11,793 bases of DNA, from NCBI GenBank assembly GCA_028865845.1, contig JAGWJK010000047.1, positions 1-11,793 on the forward strand. Reading direction: 5' to 3'. Below are positions 1 through 5,419 of this stretch, in pieces. Within the stretch, counting starts at the first letter, position 1. The number at the start of each line of letters is the position of its first letter. The notes beneath the pieces are model-generated. The model was not told the DNA's origin. It worked only from the letters and a program-made list of their open reading frames with translations, and made no database searches. The translations under genes were made by a program, and so were the position numbers. The DNA comes from Rhizobiaceae bacterium. Lineage in GTDB: Bacteria > Pseudomonadota > Alphaproteobacteria > Rhizobiales > Rhizobiaceae.

Positions 1-142
1 CTCGCGGCCGGGGCAATCTGGCCGTGACTTCGTTAGTCGTTCCTTAATTGATTCATTAAAATGTCTTCATGTTTGCCTCGGCGCGGATCGTTGAAGGCCG
101 GGTCGAAAGCCCAGCTCAGGCACCGCCGACATATCCAAATGA

Positions 143-171
143 ATATAACGTCGTTGTATACGACGGAATAT
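143..171. promoter_or_regulatory. Operator-like dyad upstream of the metal/oxyanion importer operon
   Basis: Two 6-bp arms, CGTCGT (149-154) and ACGACG (160-165), are perfect inverted repeats around TGTAT. Outside them, ATAT (143-146) and ATAT (168-171) keep the same dyad axis, separated from the inner arms by two unmatched base pairs. The element ends 38 bases before the start codon of the binding-protein gene, where a repressor site would be expected. The left half includes ATATAACG, which resembles one half of the ModE box (TATATAACG), but the complete ModE arrangement is not present, so the regulator is not identified. The symmetry is seen directly; its role as an operator is inferred. 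Confidence 0.4.
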
Positions 172-209
172 CATGGTAGCGGTCGGGCTCCTTCTGGAGA
201 GCTCCCGCC

Positions 210-1268
210 ATGATCGCCCGTCTCGCTTTCGTTGCAAAAATCATTATTGCTATCAGCGGCTTATTGTTCGCCGCTCCAGCCTGGGCCGATCGTGTCGTTA
301 CTGATCAGATCGGCCGTCAGGTGCATATTCCGGAGGCGGTCAACCGTGTCGTCATCCTTCAGCATCAGACCCTCAACATCGCCGTCCAGCTGGATGCGAT
401 GGACAAGGTCGTGGGCGTGCTGGACGAATGGAAGAAGCAGCTCGGTCCCAATTATGTCCGGCTTGCGCCGCAGCTTCCGAACCTTGCGACGCCCGGCGGG
501 CTCAACAAGGTCAATATCGAGGAGCTGCTGAAGCTGAAGCCGGATGTCGTCTTCGTCACCAATTATGCACCGCCCGATATGGTCAAGCAGATCGAGGATG
601 CTGGTCTCGCCGTGGTCGCCATCTCGCTTCTGGATGTGCCGCCGGAAGAAGCCGTGAAGCTCAATCCCACGGTCAAGGATGAGCCGGCGGCGATCGATGC
701 CGGCTTTGCAAGCGGTGTGAGGCTGATTGCCGATGTTCTTGACCGCAAGGAAAAGGGCGAGGAGATGATTGCGGTTACCAAAAGGACCCGCAAGCTCGTT
801 GCCGATCGGCTGGCTGATATTCCCGAAGACAAGCGCGTACCGGTGTACATGGCCAATCCGGACCTCACCACTTATGGCCGTGGCAAATATACCGGTCTGA
901 TGATGGAGCGCGCCGGCGCTCGCAATGTCGCGAATTCGATCGTCGGCTTCAAGCAGGTGACGATGGAAGATGTGCTGACTTGGAACCCGGCGGTCATCTT
1001 CGTGCAGGAACGCTATCCGACGCTGGTCGGCGAGATCCAGAAAACCGATTCCTGGCAGACGATCGATGCCGTCAAGAATGGCAAGGTCTATCTGATGCCG
1101 GAATATGCCAAGGCCTGGGGCTATCCGATGCCGGAAGCCATGGCGCTCGGCGAACTCTGGATGGCCAAGCAGCTTTATCCGGATCGCTTCAAGGATATCG
1201 ACATGCAGAAGGAAGCCGATAGCTACTACAAGGAATTCTACCGAACCGACTATCGCGCCGCGCAATGA
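210..1268 (+). CDS. Periplasmic substrate-binding protein of a FecCD-type ABC importer (TroA/FecB fold, possibly MolA-like)
   Basis: This 352-aa protein captures the substrate in the periplasm and delivers it to the permease encoded next to it. Residues 1-26 form a Sec signal peptide: a basic start, a hydrophobic stretch, then APAWA before Asp27. The mature protein starts with RVVTDQIGRQVHIPEAVNRV, the usual opening of class III (TroA-like) binding proteins. KLKPDVVFVTN follows at about residue 110, and a long charged helix linking the two lobes lies at about 160-203. Near the C-terminus, WGYPMPEAMALGELWMAKQL followed by YPDRF resembles the HemV-2/MolA-type branch, whose known ligands include iron chelates and molybdate/tungstate. 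A GGAGA ribosome site lies 9 nt before the ATG. The stop overlaps the permease start (ATGA). The fold is certain. The ligand is not readable from sequence, but a ModA-like partner at the operon's end favours an oxyanion. Confidence 0.9.
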   Translation: MIARLAFVAKIIIAISGLLFAAPAWADRVVTDQIGRQVHIPEAVNRVVILQHQTLNIAVQLDAMDKVVGVLDEWKKQLGPNYVRLAPQLPNLATPGGLNKVNIEELLKLKPDVVFVTNYAPPDMVKQIEDAGLAVVAISLLDVPPEEAVKLNPTVKDEPAAIDAGFASGVRLIADVLDRKEKGEEMIAVTKRTRKLVADRLADIPEDKRVPVYMANPDLTTYGRGKYTGLMMERAGARNVANSIVGFKQVTMEDVLTWNPAVIFVQERYPTLVGEIQKTDSWQTIDAVKNGKVYLMPEYAKAWGYPMPEAMALGELWMAKQLYPDRFKDIDMQKEADSYYKEFYRTDYRAAQ

Positions 1269-2299
1269 GCGCGAGCGTCGTTCGGCGGCGATCGCCGCAG
1301 GTGGTCATTGCCATCCTTGCGGTGCTCCTGGCACTTGTGACGATTTCATCCCTCGGCATCGGCCGATATGACATACCGTTCGCGCGGGTGGTTCAGATCC
1401 TTTGGTCGCCGATCGCCTCGCCGCAGACGCCCGTTACGCCGACAGAGGCGAATGTCGTCTTTACGGTGCGCATGCCGCGCATCCTGCTGGCGCTTCTGGC
1501 CGGCGCGGGACTGGCGCTTTCGGGCGCTGCGATGCAGGGCGTGTTTCGCAATCCGTTGGTCGGGCCGCAGGTTATGGGCGTATCTTCAGGTGCTGCTTTT
1601 GGCGGCACGCTTGCCATTCTTCTGAGCTTTCCGCGATATGGTCTGCTCGGGTCCGCCTTCGTTTTCGGTCTTTCGGCGCTCGTTCTGGTCTATGCGCTGA
1701 ACGGCATCGTGGCGCGGCGGAACATCCTGGCGCTGGTCCTTGCGGGCGTTGTGGTCACCGGCTTTTTCGGTGCGCTCGTCAGCCTGGTACAATATCTGGC
1801 TGACACCGAGGACAAGTTGCCGGCCATGGTGTTTTGGCTGCTCGGCAGTTTTGCCACCGCCAACTGGGAGAAATTCTCGTTGATCGCCGGGCCGGTGTTG
1901 ATCGGCAGCTCGCTGCTGCTTGCCTTGCGCTGGCGCGTCAACCTGCTGTCGATCGGCGACGAGGATGCACGCGCTCTCGGCGCGAAGGTCGAGTCTCTGC
2001 GCTGGATGATTTTGATCCTGGTGTCCTGCATCGTCGCGGCGCAGGTGGCGGTCAGCGGCATCATCGGCTGGGTCGGGCTGGTCGTGCCGCATATGGCACG
2101 CATGCTTGTCGGCTCCGATCATCGCGTGATGATGCCGGCGTCGCTTTTGATCGGCTCGCTCTATTTGCTGATCATCGACACGATCGCGCGCACGGCCACC
2201 AGCACCGAAATCCCGCTCGGCATTTTGACGGCGCTGATCGGCACGCCGGTCTTTGCCCTGGTGTTGCGACAGACCCAGCGAGGTGGCCGTGGTTTCTGA
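1265..2299 (+). CDS. FecCD/BtuC-family ABC importer permease
   Basis: This 344-aa polytopic inner-membrane protein is expected to act as a homodimer forming the translocation channel. A hydrophobic segment near the N-terminus is followed at about residues 70-115 by the family signature: RMPRILLALLAGAGLALSGA, then MQGVFRNPLVGPQVMGVSSG. At about 268-283 GWVGLVVPHMARMLVG carries the coupling-helix region that docks onto the ATPase, and STEIPLGILTALIGTPVF near the C-terminus is also typical of BtuC, FecD and FhuB. Length and motif order match a complete single-domain family member. The ATG overlaps the stop of the binding-protein gene by 4 nt, so translation is coupled. Its 3' end overlaps the ATPase gene. 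Substrate specificity cannot be read from the permease; homologues carry vitamin B12, ferric siderophores, heme or molybdate. Confidence 0.93.
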   Translation: MSASVVRRRSPQVVIAILAVLLALVTISSLGIGRYDIPFARVVQILWSPIASPQTPVTPTEANVVFTVRMPRILLALLAGAGLALSGAAMQGVFRNPLVGPQVMGVSSGAAFGGTLAILLSFPRYGLLGSAFVFGLSALVLVYALNGIVARRNILALVLAGVVVTGFFGALVSLVQYLADTEDKLPAMVFWLLGSFATANWEKFSLIAGPVLIGSSLLLALRWRVNLLSIGDEDARALGAKVESLRWMILILVSCIVAAQVAVSGIIGWVGLVVPHMARMLVGSDHRVMMPASLLIGSLYLLIIDTIARTATSTEIPLGILTALIGTPVFALVLRQTQRGGRGF

Positions 2300-3074
2300 T
2301 CCCGCGAGATTGCAGATCGATGCCGCAAGCCAGTCCTATGACGGCGAGCGCTGGCAGTTTCGCGATCTGAGCCTCGATCTGCGGGCTGGAGAGATCACAG
2401 CCATTCTCGGCCCGAACGGCCGCGGCAAATCGACATTATTGCGCGTATTGTCGGGCCTTTTAAAGCCGACGTCAGGCAGGCTCGGGCTCAACCCGCGCAC
2501 CGGCTTTGTCCCTCAGGAGTTTTCCGGTTCCTTTCCCTATTCGGTTCTCGATGTCGTGCTTATGGGCCGCGCCCGGCACATCGGGCTTTTCCAGATGCCG
2601 CGAAAGGGCGATGTCGAGAAAGCGTTGGAGGCTTTGAGCGTCACCGGAATGGCTGATTATGCACCGCGCAGCATCGATGCCCTGTCCGGCGGCGAACGGC
2701 AGCTTGTGCTGATCGCCCGCGCGCTTGCAGGCGAAAACGAAGTCCTGCTGCTCGACGAACCGGCCTCCGCCCTCGATCTCCGGAACCAGGATGTGGTGCT
2801 GTCACTACTGGCTGAGCTCGCCGATCGGCAGAAACTGGCGATCGCCTTTACGACGCATCAGCCGAACCACGCGGTGATCGTTGCTGACAAGGTCCTGCTT
2901 ATGCTGCCGCAGGCCAAAACCATCTTCGGGAGAAGCGAGGATGTGATGACGGAAGCCAACCTGGAAGCGCTTTACGGCGTTCCGGTGCAGTCGGTGCGGT
3001 TGAGCGGGGAGGGAAGCGACAAGGCTTTCGTGCCGCTTTTCCGGCAGAGGGATCGAAAGGGAAATCGTCCGTGA
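2289..3074 (+). CDS. ABC importer ATPase (FecE/BtuD/MolC type)
   Basis: This is the cytoplasmic nucleotide-binding subunit that powers the permease. Every core motif is intact: Walker A GPNGRGKST (residues 41-49), Q-loop Gln76 in FVPQEF, signature LSGGERQ (132-138), Walker B VLLLDEP with Asp156 and Glu157, D-loop SALD (160-163) and H-loop His190 in TTHQPNH. The protein is about 261 aa. I chose the GTG at 2289 because GAGG (2280-2283) sits five bases upstream and the protein then starts MVSDPARLQIDAASQSY, like other family members. The ATG at 2253 would add 12 residues lying wholly within the permease gene and lacks such a site; GTG at 2283 is also possible. The gene overlaps the permease stop by 11 nt, and its TGA overlaps the following GTG start. 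Confidence 0.92.
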   Translation: MVSDPARLQIDAASQSYDGERWQFRDLSLDLRAGEITAILGPNGRGKSTLLRVLSGLLKPTSGRLGLNPRTGFVPQEFSGSFPYSVLDVVLMGRARHIGLFQMPRKGDVEKALEALSVTGMADYAPRSIDALSGGERQLVLIARALAGENEVLLLDEPASALDLRNQDVVLSLLAELADRQKLAIAFTTHQPNHAVIVADKVLLMLPQAKTIFGRSEDVMTEANLEALYGVPVQSVRLSGEGSDKAFVPLFRQRDRKGNRP

Positions 3075-3802
3075 CGAATTCAGCTCAAGTACTGTCCGCC
3101 GGCAGCCTGCGGCATGCCTTCCCGTTGATCATCGAGGCCTTCGACCAGGCGACCGGTGTTGCGGTTTCGCTGTCGCTTGGCCCCGCCGGCCTGTTGCGTG
3201 AGCGGATCGAGGCCGGCGAGGCTTTCGATCTTTTCGCCTCCGCCAACATGGCTCATCCGATCCGCCTTGCCGCGGCAGGCATGGCGGAAGAGGCGATCTG
3301 TTTTGCCCGCAATCGGCTTTGTGCCATCGCCCGGTCCAATCTCGGCCTGACGACAGAGAATTTTCTCGATCTGCTGTCACAGCCTTCGGTGAAGATCGGC
3401 ACGTCGACACCCGGCGACGACCCGTCCGGTGATTATGCCTTCGAGGTCTTCGAGCGGATCGAAGAGGCACATCCCGGCCGCGGCGCGGCGCTGAAATCTC
3501 GTGCCCGACAGCTGGTTGGCGGCCGCAACTCACCTCCGACGCCGGCCGGCAAGGGTGGAGGCTATCTGATTACCGACGGCGAGGCGGATCTGATGCTCAG
3601 CTATTACTCCAATGCTCGCCTCCTGGAAGCCGATCCAGCTTTCGCCGTTGTCGAGATCCCGGCAGAATTCGCTCCAAGAGTGGAATATGGCCTGGTGCTA
3701 CGCAGAGGTGCTCCCGACGAGGCGCGGCAACTGCGGGATTTCATCCTTTCGGACAGGGGGCAGGCGATTTTGGAGGCAACTGGCTTCTCCCGGATTTCCT
3801 GA
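3071..3802 (+). CDS. ModA-like solute-binding domain protein lacking a signal peptide
   Basis: This 243-aa protein is of the periplasmic-binding-protein type II fold, in the molybdate/tungstate-binding ModA branch. The oxyanion-binding opening AGSL is at residues 10-13, the second-site motif FASANMAHP at 55-63, FARNRLC at 78-84, GTSTPGDDPSGDYA at 110-123, and GKGGGYLITDGEADLMLSYY at about 160-179. The GTG start overlaps the ATPase stop (GTGA), so it belongs to the same operon. The first residues, TNSAQVLSAGSLRHAFP, go straight into the fold with no hydrophobic leader, and the upstream codons in this frame are hydrophilic too. As encoded it should stay in the cytoplasm, unlike a classical ModA. 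It may sense or buffer imported molybdate or tungstate, or may reach the periplasm in a way not visible here. Family assignment is good; role is inferred. Confidence 0.82.
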   Translation: MTNSAQVLSAGSLRHAFPLIIEAFDQATGVAVSLSLGPAGLLRERIEAGEAFDLFASANMAHPIRLAAAGMAEEAICFARNRLCAIARSNLGLTTENFLDLLSQPSVKIGTSTPGDDPSGDYAFEVFERIEEAHPGRGAALKSRARQLVGGRNSPPTPAGKGGGYLITDGEADLMLSYYSNARLLEADPAFAVVEIPAEFAPRVEYGLVLRRGAPDEARQLRDFILSDRGQAILEATGFSRIS

Positions 3803-3834
3803 TCTTCCCGCGCCCGTGCATTCGTCCCGCCGGT

Positions 3835-3864
3835 ATCGAAGGGGTGGTTGCGGACTGCTTCGAT
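3835..3864 (+). terminator. Weak inverted repeat after the importer operon
   Basis: Perfect 7-nt arms ATCGAAG (3835-3841) and CTTCGAT (3858-3864) enclose a 16-nt loop, starting 32 nt after the stop of the ModA-like gene. No T-run follows and the loop is long, so this is at best a weak or Rho-assisted end signal. No better candidate was seen in 3803-3978, which otherwise holds only the leader of the next small gene. Confidence 0.2.
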
Positions 3865-3917
3865 GATGCGGAATTCGGTCAAATCGCTTGCGGACCAAAA
3901 ATATTCGTTCCGCTTCC

Positions 3918-3945
3918 TTGAAGGGTTTCGATGCGCGGCTAGTTG
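3918..3945 (+). promoter_or_regulatory. Possible promoter of the entericidin-like gene
   Basis: TTGAAG (3918-3923) and TAGTTG (3940-3945) are separated by 16 nt and lie about 35 nt before the small lipoprotein start. The -35 part is close to the CTTGAC-type element used in rhizobia (it reads CTTGAAG here), but the -10 part is poor. Offered as the best match in this stretch, not as a firm call. Confidence 0.22.
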
Positions 3946-3978
3946 AATATCTGAAACCTGTTTTCGGAGGATTTTCAG

Positions 3979-4149
3979 ATGTTTCGGCCGTCAATCGCAG
4001 CAATTCTGATATCGCTGCTCGCGCTTTCTTCCTGCGCCAACACGCTGCGCGGGATGTCGAGGGATGCGAAGGAAACCGGTCAGGCCATCGACTCCAGCGG
4101 TCACAAGGTCCTGAAAGCCGGGGCCTCGGGCAACAAGGCCGCTCAATAG
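3979..4149 (+). CDS. Entericidin EcnA/B-like small lipoprotein
   Basis: This 56-aa protein starts MFRPSIAAILISLLALSSCA. A short basic start and a hydrophobic stretch end in the lipobox LSSC with the acylated Cys at residue 19. The mature part, CANTLRGMSRDAKETGQAID, matches the entericidin pattern (C-A-N-T-x-R-G-x-x-x-D-x-x-x-x-G), and the last residues are Ala/Gly/Lys-rich. A strong GGAGG site (3966-3970) lies eight bases before the ATG. Entericidins are envelope lipoproteins linked to stress responses and, in enterics, to an antidote/toxin pair. Only one copy is present here, so a paired toxin system is not supported. The gene stands alone between the importer operon and a second small gene. 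Confidence 0.8.
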   Translation: MFRPSIAAILISLLALSSCANTLRGMSRDAKETGQAIDSSGHKVLKAGASGNKAAQ

Positions 4150-4177
4150 AAGCATCACAAGCAATTTCCGTCTCCCG

Positions 4178-4196
4178 CTTGCGGTTGCACCGCAGG
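4178..4196 (+). terminator. Hairpin after the entericidin-like gene
   Basis: An 8-bp stem (CTTGCGGT / ACCGCAGG, one G-T wobble) with a 3-nt TGC loop begins 28 nt after the stop codon. It is compact and GC-rich, but no T-run follows directly; the T-rich stretch at 4240-4260 is 45 nt away. It is therefore a possible rather than a clear terminator. Confidence 0.35.
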
Positions 4197-4211
4197 TCCG
4201 CGCGAGGCCGG

Positions 4212-4239
4212 TTGCCTTATGTGTATCATTCATTAATAA
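4212..4239 (+). promoter_or_regulatory. Possible promoter of the 55-aa protein gene
   Basis: TTGCCT (4212-4217) and TAATAA (4234-4239) are spaced by 16 nt in an unusually AT-rich patch (about 4218-4259) that contrasts with the GC-rich surroundings. It ends 32 nt before the start codon at 4272. The AT-rich patch is plain; the exact hexamers are a best guess. Confidence 0.35.
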
Positions 4240-4271
4240 TTACTTTTTTAGTATTTTAGTCTGGAGGGAGC

Positions 4272-4439
4272 ATGGGCGGACAAGTAAAGGAAACGGAAAG
4301 CCTCGCCATGGATGAAATCCGCGCCGCACTGGAAGTGCTGGCTGAGCAGGCGAAAATGTTGTCGGAAGCAGCGTTCGGGTCTGACCCCATCGATATGGCG
4401 GAGATTGACCTCGAAGCGGAACAACCCGCACACTCCTGA
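4272..4439 (+). CDS. Acidic small protein of unknown function
   Basis: This 55-aa reading frame is preceded by a very strong ribosome site, GGAGGGAG (4263-4270), and by an AT-rich promoter-like patch. The protein starts MGGQVKETESLAMDEIRAAL and continues with EVLAEQAKMLSEAAFG, an apparently amphipathic helix of about 25 residues. A short acidic tail follows (DPIDMAEIDLEAEQ). It has no signal peptide, membrane segment or cysteine. Such helical acidic proteins often bind other proteins, but no family is recognised and no function is proposed. The ribosome site and the amino-acid composition argue that it is a real gene. A longer reading frame over the same bases in another phase (from 4312) has no ribosome site. 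Confidence 0.6.
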   Translation: MGGQVKETESLAMDEIRAALEVLAEQAKMLSEAAFGSDPIDMAEIDLEAEQPAHS

Positions 4440-4565
4440 CAACGGCGACATCTCGACTTTAAGTTTGGCGCTCAAGCAACGGCCGAAGGCGTAGATCATT
4501 GTGCCGATGGTCATTCGGCGCGGCTCCAATAGTCGCGCGTAAACAGTGCGATACATCACAGAGAT

Positions 4566-4589
4566 GAATCGGTCCGGCCGGATCGATTC
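4566..4589. repeat. 24-bp near-perfect palindrome upstream of the WGR gene
   Basis: Eleven of twelve base pairs match around a CCGGCCGG core, with outer arms GAATCG and CGATTC. The one mismatch is a G/T pair, so the RNA form could still fold, though a tight turn would open the centre. It lies 46 nt before the WGR start in a 196-nt gap (4440-4635) that otherwise holds no gene I can support. It may be an operator or a leader hairpin. Confidence 0.4.
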
Positions 4590-4635
4590 GATAAAGTCGT
4601 TGGACGCTTTGGGGTGACTGCGGCACGATTCGTGC

Positions 4636-4884
4636 ATGACAAACAGCCCCGGTCAAACCCTTTACCTTCAGCGTGTCGACCCCGAGCGAAACATGGCGCG
4701 TTTCTACGTTCTCGCTTTGCAGCCTACTTTGTTCGGCGAGGTGTCGCTGATCCGCAACTGGGGCCGAATCGGAACCGGCGGCCAGACGAAGGTCGAGACG
4801 TTTCCAACAAGCAGAGACGTTACTGCCGCCTACGGTCGGATCGAAAGAAGCAAGCGCCGCCGCGGATATGGGGAACCGCGTTAG
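4636..4884 (+). CDS. Small WGR-domain protein
   Basis: This 82-aa protein consists almost entirely of one WGR domain. It reads LYLQRVDPERNMARFYVLAL from residue 9, then QPTLFGEVSLIRNWGRIG with the name-giving Trp42-Gly43-Arg44, and closes with a basic ERSKRRRGY tail. WGR domains occur in eukaryotic PARPs, where they bind DNA ends, and as stand-alone small proteins in many alphaproteobacteria, where the role is not established. Nucleic-acid binding fits the basic tail but is inferred. The start is uncertain because no good ribosome site precedes 4636; ATG 4693 would cut into the conserved LYLQRVDP strand, so the longer form is preferred. It converges with the lysozyme-inhibitor gene, with 32 nt between the stops and no clear terminator. 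Confidence 0.8.
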   Translation: MTNSPGQTLYLQRVDPERNMARFYVLALQPTLFGEVSLIRNWGRIGTGGQTKVETFPTSRDVTAAYGRIERSKRRRGYGEPR

Positions 4885-4916
4885 ATGCTTCGGATGCTCT
4901 CGATTGTATACGCCGC

Positions 4917-5288
4917 TCAGTCAGCCTGCGTGCAGCTCATTACAGGCGGCGCGTTGTCGCCCAAGGTGCTGTCGTAAAGGTCCGAGTTTTTGCCCTTGTT
5001 CCACCATATGAATTTTCCGGCTGCGTAGCGGGCACCTGAGCCGGATATGACCGAAGCGAAGATGAGGTCCTGCTTTTGTCCTTTCACCGGCACGATTGCG
5101 AGGAAGTTCGGATCCGCGTTCACGTAAGTGACTTTAATCCGTCCTGCTGAGGCGCAATCATAGGTCACAGTCTTGTGCTCGTACGTGCCGTCGGTCTGCA
5201 ACCTGATATTTCCTCCGCCGGCAGCGGCAGCGAACTGAGGTAGCGCGCCGAGCGCGACAAGAGCTGTTATGACGGATCTCAATTTCAT
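4917..5288 (-). CDS. MliC/PliC-family inhibitor of c-type lysozyme (secreted)
   Basis: This 123-aa exported protein is expected to block C-type lysozymes and so protect peptidoglycan, for example against host enzymes. The N-terminus MKLRSVITALVALGALPQFA ending in AAA is a Sec signal peptide cut near residue 22-23. No lipobox cysteine is present, so the protein is probably free in the periplasm rather than a lipoprotein like classical MliC. Family features are visible. The signature SGSGARY at 82-88 carries the Ser and neighbouring residues that enter the lysozyme active site. WWNKG with Lys98 follows, and Cys45 and Cys119 can form the conserved disulphide. AGGAG lies about seven bases before the ATG. 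It has its own promoter-like element and is probably transcribed apart from the Fhu genes behind it. Confidence 0.85.
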   Translation of the reverse strand: MKLRSVITALVALGALPQFAAAAGGGNIRLQTDGTYEHKTVTYDCASAGRIKVTYVNADPNFLAIVPVKGQKQDLIFASVISGSGARYAAGKFIWWNKGKNSDLYDSTLGDNAPPVMSCTQAD

Positions 5289-5335
5289 CTCTAATCTCCT
5301 GTCGGTTGGAAGCGATTATCCGCGCAGCGGGGCCG

Positions 5336-5364
5336 ACTCCATCGACACGCCGATGCTTTGTCAA
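5336..5364 (-). promoter_or_regulatory. Possible promoter of the lysozyme-inhibitor gene
   Basis: On the minus strand a perfect -35 hexamer TTGACA (5364-5359, within the CTTGAC form usual in rhizobia) is followed after 17 nt by TGGAGT, a weak -10 with three of six matches. It lies between the hairpin behind fhuB and the MliC-family start at 5288, where an independent promoter would be expected. Confidence 0.35.
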
Positions 5365-5384
5365 GATTGCGACCGGCTGCCGAA

Positions 5385-5405
5385 GCGGCGAACGTGTTTC
5401 GCCGC
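5385..5405 (-). terminator. Hairpin behind fhuB
   Basis: Perfect 8-bp arms GCGGCGAA / TTCGCCGC enclose a 5-nt loop, 14 nt after the fhuB stop. The stem is strong, but on the minus strand it is followed by TTCGGCAGCC rather than a T-run, so intrinsic termination would be incomplete. It separates the uptake operon from the MliC-family gene. Confidence 0.4.
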
Positions 5406-5419
5406 AAGGAATGCCGCTT

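Noticed and set aside
143..171. Assignment of the dyad as a ModE box
   Set aside because: Only one half resembles TATATAACG; the inverted partner at the required spacing is absent, so the specific regulator was not named.
261..1265. 334-codon open frame on the - strand over the binding-protein gene
   Set aside because: It is rich in His, Arg, Asp and Ile with no recognisable fold, and mirrors the codons of the clear TroA-type binding protein on the + strand.
210..3074. Plain annotation of the left operon as ferric-siderophore uptake
   Set aside because: The family permits it, but the coupled ModA-like gene and the absence of any receptor or siderophore gene on that strand make a siderophore substrate less likely; it is kept as an alternative.
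4248..4637. 129-codon - strand frame across the small-gene region
   Set aside because: It covers the well-supported 55-aa gene on the other strand plus intergenic DNA, has no good ribosome site and resembles no protein family I recognise.
4614..5039. 141-codon + strand frame over the WGR and lysozyme-inhibitor genes
   Set aside because: It runs out of phase through the WGR gene and then antisense to the MliC-family gene; its arginine-rich product has no domain.
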